NCBI GenBank assembly: GCA_964395545.1
Contig: CAYNAW010000048.1
Span: 1 to 9,503, forward strand
Length of the DNA stretch: 9,503 nucleotides
Direction: 5' to 3'
Source of the DNA: CAYGVX01 sp964395545
Lineage (GTDB): Archaea; Thermoproteota; Bathyarchaeia; Bathyarchaeales; SOJC01
Positions 1-6,075 of the stretch are shown here, piece after piece (position 1 is the stretch's first letter; each line of letters starts with the position of its first letter). Position numbers and translations under genes: made by a program. The notes under the pieces are model-generated. The model searched no databases, had not been told where the DNA came from, and was given only the letters and a program-made list of their open reading frames with translations.

Positions 1-1034
1 TCGTTATTGCCAGCCCAACTTAGCCCTTCCACCATCAAAGAGAAGCCCGGTCCAGACGTGGCTGTCGCTGCTCTTGCACCGGCCAAGGCTGCGCCCGAAG
101 CCATGTTGACAGCCGCGATTTCGTCTTCGGTTTGCATGACAACGATGGAGCCCTCGCCGTTCTTCAACTCGAAGACTTCGTTCGCCTCGAGAAATTCGCT
201 TTCGTCCGCAGCCGGGGTGATGGGATAGTAAGTCTGGACTCGGCATCCGCCTAGGACCTTGCCTAAGGCAACTGCGTGGAAGCCCGTGAGGAATATCCTC
301 GTCTCATGCGCCTCCAATCTACTGAGCTTGACGAAGGTGTCGCCGAACGTCTGCTTCGTGTAGTCATAGGCGTTTTTGAAGGCTGAGACGTTCATCGCGG
401 CGATTTTGGGCTTCTCAGCGAACACTGTTTGGATGGCTTCTTCAACCAACCTCACGTCGTAGTCGAGGAGACCGAACGTTACGCCCACGGCTAACACGTT
501 CTTCATCCGCGTGATCTTGCTCAGTTTTTCAACCCCAAGTTCGGCTGCCAAGTCTTTCAGCAGGTCGAGGAATGGAATCGGATAGACGTGAACGCCTCGA
601 CGCTCAGCTTCCGTGACCAAGTCTTTCACAGACCCGTCGATTCCCATTTTCTCCAGACGGCTCTGCAAGTCGCTTAGGAATTCAGGCGGCAATGTGGGTA
701 TTTCAGAGGCTCTTATGTCAAGATCATCTTGGTCGAGGAGGATGCCGCCGTTGCGACCGACTTCGCCGATGTGTCTGACCACTGTTTCAGCGTCGAAGGC
801 CGCGAGCAGGTCCACATCGTTCACGTTTGCAGCGACAGGGTGTTCTGAGACGCGGAAATGAAAGTAGCTGTGAAGCCCTTTGATGTTAGAATGGTATTCT
901 CTCTTTCCGTAAAGGTGGTAGCCGCCGTAGCCGCAGGCTCTGCCGAAGATGTTGGCAGAAGTGTCTATGCCGCTTCCTTGAGGCCCGCCGATCATCCAGT
1001 TAAATTCCTTCTTATTCAATGTCTCACTCTCCAT
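1..1034 (-). CDS. korA: 2-oxoacid:ferredoxin oxidoreductase, fused gamma-alpha subunit (partial, C-terminus beyond left edge)
   Basis: This subunit would work with a beta subunit to oxidise 2-oxoacids with CoA and pass electrons to ferredoxin in the cytoplasm. I translated 344 codons by hand. Residues 14-100 match the gamma domain (GGPQGSGIDT at 16-25, then YGKREYHSNIKG). From about 250 the alpha/pyrimidine domain begins, with GFHAVALGK, the family signature YPITPAADESE at 270-280 and QTEDEIAAVN followed by ATATSGPG near 301-330. The gamma-before-alpha fusion and this YPITP form are those of archaeal two-subunit enzymes of Sulfolobus type. The ATG at 1034 is chosen because an in-frame TAA lies two codons upstream. 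No strong ribosome binding site is seen. The gene follows a small cysteine-rich gene after a 20-base gap. The beta subunit is probably beyond the left edge. The family call is very secure; the exact oxoacid is not known from this sequence. Confidence 0.93.
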   Translation of the reverse strand, partial: MESETLNKKEFNWMIGGPQGSGIDTSANIFGRACGYGGYHLYGKREYHSNIKGLHSYFHFRVSEHPVAANVNDVDLLAAFDAETVVRHIGEVGRNGGILLDQDDLDIRASEIPTLPPEFLSDLQSRLEKMGIDGSVKDLVTEAERRGVHVYPIPFLDLLKDLAAELGVEKLSKITRMKNVLAVGVTFGLLDYDVRLVEEAIQTVFAEKPKIAAMNVSAFKNAYDYTKQTFGDTFVKLSRLEAHETRIFLTGFHAVALGKVLGGCRVQTYYPITPAADESEFLEANEVFELKNGEGSIVVMQTEDEIAAVNMASGAALAGARAATATSGPGFSLMVEGLSWAGNN

Positions 1035-1054
1035 AGCAGCTTAAGGCCGGAGGG

Positions 1055-1192
1055 TTAGCCGCCAGTAGCGCATCCTGCGCCTATACAGCAGGTGCACGCG
1101 GTTGTTTCGCCGCAGTAGGGGCATACGCATTCGCATTCGTCGATGGGGTGGCCGCAGTTTTTGCAGAGAACTGGATTTTCTGATTCTTCCAA
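1055..1192 (-). CDS. 45-residue cysteine-rich zinc-ribbon-like protein with TTG start
   Basis: I do not recognise a named family. The frame reads MEESENPVLCKNCGHP and continues to a CCIGAGCATGG C-terminus. Ten of 45 residues are cysteine (10, 13, 20, 22, 24, 27, 33, 35, 36, 41). CKNC and CPYC give a plausible four-cysteine zinc site, with CEC between them, and a second cluster (CTCC...C) fills the tail, so it could bind more than one metal ion. An in-frame TAA lies six codons before the TTG and no ATG or GTG intervenes, so TTG is the likely start; the purine-rich GGTGGG just upstream can serve as a ribosome binding site. It ends 20 bases before the oxidoreductase alpha gene on the same strand and is probably co-transcribed with it. 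It might assist assembly or electron transfer there, but that is inference only. Confidence 0.62.
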   Translation of the reverse strand: MEESENPVLCKNCGHPIDECECVCPYCGETTACTCCIGAGCATGG

Positions 1193-1261
1193 GCTTTCCC
1201 ACCAGCTTTAGCTAATAGCCCTGCATCATCATTAAGGTTTTCTCTTTTGATGTAACAAAGC

Positions 1262-1270
1262 AAATATATA
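1262..1270 (+). promoter_or_regulatory. Archaeal TATA box of the ferredoxin gene
   Basis: AAATATATA is the most AT-rich spot between the divergent genes. It predicts transcription starting near 1292, right at the ribosome binding site (GAGAGGAGG, 1292-1300), ahead of the ATG at 1309. Confidence 0.5.
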
Positions 1271-1308
1271 GCGGAAGCTTTAGTCAGCAATGAGAGGAGG
1301 CGCAAAGA

Positions 1309-1617
1309 ATGCCTATAGACCCAGATTTCATGAACAAACCGAAAGTCGGCACTCATAATGGACATGATGTTCGAGGGGAAGTTGACCCCCCACAGAAGCT
1401 CGGGATCCATGGAACGAAGGTAGCGGTCGACCACGATGTGTGCAACGGAGATGCTATATGTGTCTCAGTCTGTCCCGTGAATGTCTTTGATATGATAGAC
1501 ACGCCGGGGAATCCCGTGTCGGCGCAGAAATCGGATCCGGCGAGAGAGCCGGACTGCATCTTCTGCAGAGCCTGCGAAGTCAACTGCCCCACCCAAGCGA
1601 TAAAAATAACCGAGTAA
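1309..1617 (+). CDS. Zinc-containing 7Fe-type ferredoxin
   Basis: A cytoplasmic low-potential electron carrier of 102 residues. Cluster I is CNGDAICVSVCP (C45, D48, C51, C55), where Asp replaces the second Cys, typical of a [3Fe-4S] or labile cluster. Cluster II is a full CIFCRACEVNCP (C83, C86, C89, C93). The N-terminal extension carries H16, H19 and H34, and D76 lies in the central loop. These match the zinc ligands known for the Sulfolobus tokodaii zinc ferredoxin, position for position as I recall it. The ribosome binding site GAGAGGAGG sits 8 bases before the ATG. It is divergent from the 2-oxoacid:ferredoxin oxidoreductase subunit, its natural reductant in archaea, and is followed by endonuclease III after 61 bases. 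Assignment is very secure. Confidence 0.95.
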   Translation: MPIDPDFMNKPKVGTHNGHDVRGEVDPPQKLGIHGTKVAVDHDVCNGDAICVSVCPVNVFDMIDTPGNPVSAQKSDPAREPDCIFCRACEVNCPTQAIKITE

Positions 1618-1678
1618 CAGACGCCGAAGGATCACTGTTTTTGCCCATCCTTTTCTCTGAAAGGAGAGGGTCAGCCCA

Positions 1679-2320
1679 GTGATGACAAATAGGCGGAGAG
1701 TCAAGGAAATCGTTAGCCTTCTTGCGAGGGAGCATCCGGACGCGAAGATCGCGCTCCGCTACGATGATCCGCTGGAGCTGCTCATCGCCACCGTGCTCTC
1801 AGCCCAGTCCACGGATAGGACGATCAACGAAGTCACAGAAAGGCTGTTCAAGAAGTATCGCATCCCCGCCGACTATGCAAGTGCTGACCTGAGAACACTG
1901 GAAAAGGACATAAAACCCTCAGGCTTCTACCATAGTAAAGCAAAATACCTCAAGGGAATCGGACAGACACTTGTGGAGAAATTCGACTCGAAGGTGCCCA
2001 GAACGATGGAAGAGCTGACCACGTTGCCTGGCGTGGCAAGAAAAACCGCCAACGTCGTGCTCCCAAACGCCTTCGGAATAATTGAAGGGGTGGCGGTCGA
2101 TACGCACGTCAAGAGGCTAGCCCAACGACTAGGGTTAAGCAAGAATAAGGACCCGGACAAGATAGAGAAGGACCTGATGGAGCTGCTTCCCAAGAACCAG
2201 TGGCCCAGACTCACAGACCTGCTGATCTTTCATGGCAGGCGGGTCTGTATGGCAAAGAGACCGAACTGCCGAGGCTGCATAATCAGCAAGTTGTGTCCTT
2301 CAGCTTTCACCTTTGACTGA
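1679..2320 (+). CDS. nth: Endonuclease III, DNA glycosylase/AP lyase with [4Fe-4S] cluster
   Basis: A base-excision repair enzyme that removes oxidised pyrimidines and cuts the abasic site. The 213 residues are the usual family length. Visible in order are the helical core with VLSAQSTD at 39-46, the helix-hairpin-helix LPGVARKTA at 116-124 with catalytic Lys122, the catalytic Asp141 in VDTHV, and the C-terminal cluster ligands C190, C197, C200 and C206 with the standard C-x6-C-x2-C-x5-C spacing. The start is ambiguous between GTG at 1679 and the adjacent ATG at 1682; GAGGG at 1666-1670 is 8 bases from the GTG and 11 from the ATG. It may be co-transcribed with the ferredoxin. It converges with the PfpI-family gene with only 14 bases between stops. 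Family and activity are secure. Confidence 0.96.
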   Translation: MMTNRRRVKEIVSLLAREHPDAKIALRYDDPLELLIATVLSAQSTDRTINEVTERLFKKYRIPADYASADLRTLEKDIKPSGFYHSKAKYLKGIGQTLVEKFDSKVPRTMEELTTLPGVARKTANVVLPNAFGIIEGVAVDTHVKRLAQRLGLSKNKDPDKIEKDLMELLPKNQWPRLTDLLIFHGRRVCMAKRPNCRGCIISKLCPSAFTFD

Positions 2321-2334
2321 GAACTGCTGGGCGT

Positions 2335-2847
2335 TTACGTTTCCTGCAAGAGCTTGACGATGGCCTTGCAGAACTGAGGCAAGTCGGCGGGGAACCGGGA
2401 TGTGACCAGCTTGTCATCGACGACGACGGGGCTGTCCTCGTAGAGTCCGCCGGCGTTCCTGAGATCCGTGGCAACGGACCTGTAGCAGGTGGCTTTCCTG
2501 CCTCTCACCACGTCTGCTTCGATGAGTAGCTGAGCTCCATGGCAGACTGCCGCCACCACTTTGCCTTTCTCAACTGCGTTCTTCGCCAGCGTCACCAACC
2601 CTGTGTTCAGTCGCATTCGGTCAGGCGCCCGCCCCCCTGGGATTATGACAGCTGCACAGTCGTCGACGTTGACTTCCTCTGGAGAAAAGTCTGACGGAAT
2701 CGAAAGCCCATACTCGCCGCGGTACGTTTCCTTCGCTTTAGGTCCGACGACTTTCACGTCGTGTCCAGCTTCTTGAAGCCTATAGTAAGGGTACATGAAC
2801 TCCCGGTCTTCGAACCCGTTTTCGATCAGAATGAACACTTTTCCCAT
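2335..2847 (-). CDS. DJ-1/PfpI-family cysteine hydrolase (putative deglycase or protease)
   Basis: A single flavodoxin-like domain of 170 residues, the normal family length. Residues 12-21 read FEDREFMYPY, the conserved PfpI N-terminal motif with Glu13. GGRAPDRMR at 71-79 and the nucleophile elbow AVCHGAQ with Cys102 and His103 are intact. Family members are reported as intracellular proteases, chaperones or protein/nucleotide deglycases; the sequence cannot decide between them. An in-frame GTG at 2862, one base after the upstream stop, would add five residues. I prefer the ATG at 2847 because GAGG lies 9 bases before it and homologues start there. It is the last gene of the operon with the glutaredoxin-like and FTR-type genes, so a role in repair of thiol or carbonyl damage is plausible. 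Confidence 0.92.
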   Translation of the reverse strand: MGKVFILIENGFEDREFMYPYYRLQEAGHDVKVVGPKAKETYRGEYGLSIPSDFSPEEVNVDDCAAVIIPGGRAPDRMRLNTGLVTLAKNAVEKGKVVAAVCHGAQLLIEADVVRGRKATCYRSVATDLRNAGGLYEDSPVVVDDKLVTSRFPADLPQFCKAIVKLLQET

Positions 2848-2863
2848 GGTTCTTGTCCTCACG

Positions 2864-3412
2864 TTACCCCTTGATTGTTGTGTTCAGAGCGATTTCTGCG
2901 AACATTTCTCTCTTCGCCTTGCATATCGGGCAGATGTATGGCGGGTCTTCGCGGAAGCAGACGTAGCCGCATTGTCGGCAGTACCACAGCTTCGCTTCTA
3001 TCTTGGCCGGCTCGATCGGAACGGCTGCCGCTTCTCCAGCCTTTTTCTCGGCGGTTAGCTGCGGAGTGGCCGTGTATGCTCGTGCCTGTTTCTCTACCGG
3101 TCGGCGTTCGGGAATCGGGGTAACAGGTAGTTTTCCTTCAAATACGTCTTGTCGCACGTACAGTCCGCAGTAACAATAGCCAAAGTCTTTCACGTCAGGA
3201 TCTCGGTAGTCGCAGGGACAGATTATGTCTCGGTCGAACTCGAGTTTTCCGGAGCCGAGTCGGCAGGGGCATGATGGGTAGCCGTAACGTTCCTCGTTGC
3301 TCCGAAGTCCCTCCAGCAGGTCTCGGAGGAAATCTGGGTCGGGGTTCAATTGGTAGCCGTAGGTTCGCGCGTCGCTCTCCGCCCTGTTCAACACTTGGTC
3401 CAAGCTTGTCAA
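2864..3412 (-). CDS. Ferredoxin:disulfide reductase (FTR catalytic chain) fused to rubredoxin-like domain
   Basis: Residues 1-95 are a ferredoxin-thioredoxin reductase catalytic chain: CPC at 48-50, CPC at 65-67 and CYC at 80-82 supply four ligands for a [4Fe-4S] cluster plus the redox-active pair (by analogy C50 and C82). Plant-type enzymes have CHC; here the middle residue is Tyr. A Pro/Ala/Glu-rich linker spans about 96-140. It is followed by a short rubrerythrin-type rubredoxin domain with WYCRQCGY (C145, C148) and ICPIC (C161, C164). It would use reduced ferredoxin to reduce a thioredoxin- or glutaredoxin-like partner, and related fusions are known in methanogens. The start is a TTG at 3412 that overlaps the upstream stop (TTGA), so translation is probably coupled to the glutaredoxin-like gene. 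No variable (beta-barrel) FTR subunit is nearby. Family call is secure; direction of electron flow is inferred. Confidence 0.92.
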   Translation of the reverse strand: MTSLDQVLNRAESDARTYGYQLNPDPDFLRDLLEGLRSNEERYGYPSCPCRLGSGKLEFDRDIICPCDYRDPDVKDFGYCYCGLYVRQDVFEGKLPVTPIPERRPVEKQARAYTATPQLTAEKKAGEAAAVPIEPAKIEAKLWYCRQCGYVCFREDPPYICPICKAKREMFAEIALNTTIKG

Positions 3413-3693
3413 ATTCTCAGCGCCTCTCTCATCCTGTCCTCATGATAGCCTGTGATGAGGATCTCCTCGTCGACTATTAGGGTGGGAAAACTGGAGCGGC
3501 CTCCCCGTCTTTCGATGTCTCTGTATATCGCCGCCCGTTCTTCATCGCTGCACAGGTCCACGTCCACAAACTCGAATTCTACATCATTGTCCTTGAGGAA
3601 ATTCTTGGCTTTCCTGCACCAGGCACAGGTGCTTATCGCGTACATCAAGACGCTGTGCATATTGTTCTTGCCTTGAACCTTCGTCGTCTTCAT
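3409..3693 (-). CDS. Glutaredoxin-like thiol-disulfide carrier
   Basis: A small thioredoxin-fold protein of 94 residues. The active site is STCAWCRKAK with C23 and C26, and the cis-proline loop is SSFPTLIVDEE with Pro70, followed by GYHEDRMREAL as in glutaredoxins and NrdH-like proteins. Starting at Met12 (3660) would give the usual length with CxxC about 12 residues in. The ATG at 3693 is kept because a TATA-like box predicts a transcript beginning about 13 bases ahead of it and GGAAGTGGA precedes it. It is the first gene of the three-gene operon, overlapping the FTR-type gene by four bases. It is the obvious candidate substrate of that reductase. It may serve ribonucleotide reduction or oxidised protein repair; the target is unknown. 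Confidence 0.92.
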   Translation of the reverse strand: MKTTKVQGKNNMHSVLMYAISTCAWCRKAKNFLKDNDVEFEFVDVDLCSDEERAAIYRDIERRGGRSSFPTLIVDEEILITGYHEDRMREALRI

Positions 3694-3728
3694 TCCACTT
3701 CCAACGTGAGGATAGTCTGTGAAGCTGG

Positions 3729-3736
3729 TTAAATTG
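3729..3736 (-). promoter_or_regulatory. TATA-like box of the glutaredoxin operon
   Basis: Read on the minus strand this is CAATTTAA followed by CC. It predicts a transcription start near 3706, giving a leader of about a dozen bases before the ATG at 3693. Confidence 0.4.
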
Positions 3737-3822
3737 TCTTTTGCTCAGACCGCGAGGAAGAAGAAGGATTCTGCTGTTGCAGAGCGATGCGGCGCAAAGC
3801 CAACGCATCAGTTTGTCGAAAG

Positions 3823-3830
3823 TCTTATAC
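3823..3830 (+). promoter_or_regulatory. TATA-like box of the DsrE-like gene
   Basis: TCTTATAC lies about 40 bases before the ATG at 3869, predicting a start of transcription near 3852. GGAG at 3854-3857 follows at once and would be the ribosome binding site. Confidence 0.4.
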
Positions 3831-3868
3831 CGTCTCCTCTGCCTTGAAGAAGCTGGAGAAATGACGCT

Positions 3869-4294
3869 ATGAACGGAACTAATAGGAAAAAGCTGGCAAT
3901 CATCGTTCAAGGCGGAACTTTGGACAAGCTCTACTGCACGTTCATCTTAGCGTCGACGGCTGTCGCGATGGACATGGAAGCCCATCTGTACTTCACTTTT
4001 TGGGGACTGAACATGCTCGTCAAGGGAGCCATGGACAAGACGGGGCTACCCGCAACGTACAAGCACTTGGAGGAGCAGATGAAGAAGAACTTGGCGAGAA
4101 TGAAGTATCCTACGCCCTACGAGATGCTGCAGAGGCTGAAACAGTCAGGTCTGCTCAAGATCTACGCCTGCAGCCCATCGATGGAGATGTTCGACATAAA
4201 GAGAGAAGACCTTGTCCCCGAAGTAGACGAAATCGCAGGCGCCGCGGCCTTTCTCGAAATCGCAGCAGACGCCGACGTATCGCTGTTCATCTAG
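3869..4294 (+). CDS. DsrE/DsrF-like family protein (COG2210-type)
   Basis: A 141-residue protein of the DsrE fold. It opens with KKLAIIVQGGTLDKLY at 7-22 (first strand and helix), then a strongly hydrophobic central strand HLYFTFWGLNML at 39-50. The conserved cysteine motif IYACSPSMEMFDI follows at 98-110 with Cys101, then the acidic EDLVPEVDEIAGAAAFLE and a C-terminal strand ending SLFI. Members are annotated as peroxiredoxin- or sulfurtransferase-like; Cys101 would be the persulfide or redox residue. A second cysteine, C23, sits in the first helix. It is divergent from the glutaredoxin/FTR operon, fitting a role in thiol or sulfur chemistry. It is not an authentic DsrE of sulfite reduction, as no Dsr partner is present. 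Family call is good; biochemical role is open. Confidence 0.85.
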   Translation: MNGTNRKKLAIIVQGGTLDKLYCTFILASTAVAMDMEAHLYFTFWGLNMLVKGAMDKTGLPATYKHLEEQMKKNLARMKYPTPYEMLQRLKQSGLLKIYACSPSMEMFDIKREDLVPEVDEIAGAAAFLEIAADADVSLFI

Positions 4295-4307
4295 CAGGCT
4301 GGGGAAG

Positions 4308-4336
4308 CTCGCTGGCCTTTCCGCAGTGCCAGCGAG
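4308..4336. terminator. Perfect 9-bp inverted repeat between DsrE-like and kinase genes
   Basis: CTCGCTGGC (4308-4316) and GCCAGCGAG (4328-4336) flank an 11-base loop. The stem begins 13 bases after the DsrE-like stop and ends just before an ATTTT stretch. It may help end the upstream transcript or shape the 5' side of the kinase promoter. Archaeal termination relies more on T-runs than on hairpins, so the function is tentative. Confidence 0.35.
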
Positions 4337-4340
4337 GAGC

Positions 4341-4348
4341 ATTTTAAC
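4341..4348 (+). promoter_or_regulatory. TATA-like box of the AK6-like kinase gene
   Basis: ATTTTAAC predicts transcription starting around 4370, at the ribosome binding site AGGAG (4372-4376) that precedes the GTG start. Confidence 0.4.
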
Positions 4349-4385
4349 CAGAACATCCATATTCTACGCTTAGGAGCGGTGTGAC

Positions 4386-4970
4386 GTGAAACAGGTTCTG
4401 GTGCTCGTCGGTACTCCCGGAGTCGGAAAATCCTCCGTCGCTCGACTCCTTGCAAATCGTCTAGAGGGCATTCACGTCGACGTGGGTGCCTTGGTTAAGA
4501 AGGAGGGGTTAAGCCACGGTGTAGACGAAACGCGTGACACGTTGATTGCAGACTTGAAAAAAGTCTCTCGTCGGGTCGCTAGAATCCTCAAGGAGGCAGG
4601 GAGCGTCGTTATCGTTGAGGGCCACTTCGCTATGGAAGTGGTGGCTGCAGACGATGTTTCACTGGCTTTTGTGTTGAGGCGTGACCCTGACGAGCTGCGA
4701 GAGGCACTGAGAGCGAGAGCGTTTAAGGAAGACAAAGTTGCAGAGAACGTGGCTGCTGAGATTCTGGACGTCTGTCTCTTTGACGCCGTGGAGGCTTATG
4801 GAGAAGGAAAGGTATGCGAAGTCGATGCTTCAGGCAAGACGGTCGCAGAGGTGACTAACGAGATAGTCGGGATCGTCGAGGGAAAGAAGGACTGCCGTGT
4901 GAGCGTCGTGGATTGGCTCACAAAGCTCGAGTTAGAAGGGCGTCTCGACGAGTTTCTGAGGGCAATCTAG
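4386..4970 (+). CDS. Fap7/AK6-type adenylate kinase-like NTPase
   Basis: A 194-residue P-loop kinase. GTPGVGKS at 9-16 is the Walker A loop. VDETRDTLIADL near 47-57 is the substrate-side segment, VIVEGH at 75-80 the second conserved loop, and LRRDPDELREALRARAF with KVAENVAAEILDVC (117-130) the lid region typical of the AK6 family. Archaeal and eukaryotic members combine weak adenylate kinase activity with a role in maturation of the small ribosomal subunit. The start is GTG, with AGGAG 9 bases upstream; a nearby GTG at 4381 is out of frame. The C-terminal WLTKLELEGRLDEFL adds an amphipathic helix. It stands alone in its transcription unit apart from possible read-through from the DsrE-like gene. 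Family assignment is secure. Confidence 0.93.
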   Translation: MKQVLVLVGTPGVGKSSVARLLANRLEGIHVDVGALVKKEGLSHGVDETRDTLIADLKKVSRRVARILKEAGSVVIVEGHFAMEVVAADDVSLAFVLRRDPDELREALRARAFKEDKVAENVAAEILDVCLFDAVEAYGEGKVCEVDASGKTVAEVTNEIVGIVEGKKDCRVSVVDWLTKLELEGRLDEFLRAI

Positions 4971-5063
4971 ACTTGAGTAAGACCGGCAGAGTGGCCGACC
5001 GGATGAGGAAACGTATGGTCATGCTTCCGCAGATGACGTGTGAGGGGACGAGGCGCACCAAGG

Positions 5064-5071
5064 TTTATGTA
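5064..5071 (+). promoter_or_regulatory. TATA-like box of the small membrane-protein gene at 5104
   Basis: TTTATGTA predicts transcription beginning near 5092, giving a leader of about 12 bases and no clear ribosome binding site. Confidence 0.4.
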
Positions 5072-5103
5072 TTCAGGAACGCTCTAGTTTCTATTGTCCC
5101 TGG

Positions 5104-5472
5104 ATGAAGAAGCTTGAAGATTTCAAGGATTCCTTTGGGGAAGTATGTACGATAGCTAAGACTGTGCTGTCGACCGTTTGGTTCTGGGTGCCCGTGGCAT
5201 ACGCCCTATACTTCCTAGTGCAGTTGTGGCTGATTTTCTTCGTCCACCCCTTGACCCTCTTCGCGGTTGTCACGGTGCTCGGCGTCTACGCAGTCTATTT
5301 GGAGGACAAGCGGACAACGACGATGTATTCATTGAAAAAGACCAAGTTTCTGTCGGCATCGCACGGGTTCGGTGAAGGCCCGTCCCCCATAGATCGTCGG
5401 GACTGGGATGTCGAGCAGACCGTGAACGAGTATGAGGTTTTGCTGCGGAAGAGGAAACAGCGAGGCAAGTAA
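5104..5472 (+). CDS. Hypothetical membrane protein, two predicted helices
   Basis: I do not recognise a family in these 122 residues. An N-terminal polar segment (1-20) is followed by two hydrophobic stretches at about 21-46 (WFWVPVAYALYFLV) and 48-66 (PLTLFAVVTVLGVYAVYL), joined by a very tight turn. The remaining 55 residues are hydrophilic, rich in Arg/Lys and likely cytoplasmic, ending in EVLLRKRKQRGK. The length, the clear hydrophobic pattern and an upstream TATA-like box make it a credible gene. The ATG has no convincing ribosome binding site, consistent with a short-leader transcript. The neighbours do not indicate a function. Confidence 0.7.
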   Translation: MKKLEDFKDSFGEVCTIAKTVLSTVWFWVPVAYALYFLVQLWLIFFVHPLTLFAVVTVLGVYAVYLEDKRTTTMYSLKKTKFLSASHGFGEGPSPIDRRDWDVEQTVNEYEVLLRKRKQRGK

Positions 5473-5887
5473 AACCGGCGTCTGGGCATCCTTGCCTTCT
5501 CGATTCTATCCTCGCTGTGTATTGGTTCCCTCTCCAGCTTGGTTCATTCCTTCTACACATCGTACTGTCTGCCATCGAGAGTTTGCACGGGAGATCCGCG
5601 TTTTCAGGCTGTCATCGCGTGAATCTTCAGCGTAAGGGAACAATTGATCAGGCTTACTCGCCTAGGTGTTACCGTGGCTTCTTTCCGTAGACTCGTGGCT
5701 TCTTGGTTCCGGGGGTTAATAGGCACAGATGGTATGGAAGACTCGTGGGGTGATGTTGGGTGTCCATGACGCCTCCTGTACGGTCAACCAAAGATGTTCC
5801 AAGATTTCGTCAATAGGAGAACTTGCTCTCCAACTCTCCCGAAAGAGAATGCGTGTGGGTGCGATGATTCTGGGGTTTTTCAGATTC
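5473..5887. other. Stretch without a supportable gene
   Basis: Both strands were read. The open frames here, including one on the plus strand from 5729, lack recognisable domains, and that frame overlaps a better-supported minus-strand zinc-ribbon gene. CGTGGCTTCTT occurs twice (5673-5683 and 5694-5704), 21 bases apart, and AGACTCGTGG occurs near 5690 and again near 5738. It could be decayed coding sequence, but I cannot name a source. Confidence 0.5.
5673..5704. repeat. Two direct copies of an 11-base word
   Basis: CGTGGCTTCTT at 5673-5683 recurs at 5694-5704, a period of 21 bases. Only two units are seen, so it is not an array. Confidence 0.5.
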
Positions 5888-6019
5888 TCATTTTGCCTTC
5901 TTCAATGGAGACGTCAGCATCTGCCAACTGATGTGACACAGGGTGCATGTGTAAGCGTGCTCTCCTGTCTTCCTCACCCCGTCTCTGCGTCCGCATCTTG
6001 GACAATGGAAATCGGACAT
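5888..6019 (-). CDS. 43-residue zinc-ribbon protein
   Basis: The minus strand reads MSDFHCPRCGRRDGVRKTGE, then HAYTCTLCHISWQ, and ends SPLKKAK before TGA. Two CxxC pairs (C6, C9 and C25, C28), with Gly after the first pair and an aromatic-rich second half, form a textbook zinc ribbon, with the pairs 15 residues apart. AGGTG about 10 bases before the ATG is a plausible ribosome binding site. It diverges from the first Lrp-like regulator across 199 bases and could be controlled by it. Such tiny ribbons often bind nucleic acid or partner proteins; none is identified here. A plus-strand open frame across the same DNA has no comparable features. Confidence rests on the motif alone. Confidence 0.6.
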   Translation of the reverse strand: MSDFHCPRCGRRDGVRKTGEHAYTCTLCHISWQMLTSPLKKAK

Positions 6020-6075
6020 TGTAACTAACACCTACAATACACTAATGCGCTTACCGGTGTAAAAGACATTACTCT

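Noticed and set aside
1081..1434. 117-codon minus-strand frame opposite the ferredoxin start and across the cysteine-rich gene
   Set aside because: It has no domain, runs antisense to the well-supported ferredoxin start and overlaps the cysteine-rich zinc-ribbon frame that shows clear motifs.
1648..1670. Possible weak hairpin around the endonuclease III ribosome binding site
   Set aside because: The stem needs several G-U pairs and is not perfect, so sequestration of the site is not supported.
3861..3872. Three-codon frame ATG ACG CTA TGA overlapping the DsrE-like start
   Set aside because: The ribosome binding site is only 3 bases from this ATG but 11 from the real start; such tiny frames occur often by chance.
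5729..6028. 99-codon plus-strand frame in the gene-poor stretch
   Set aside because: The translation shows no domain or hydrophobic pattern, and the opposite strand encodes a better zinc ribbon.
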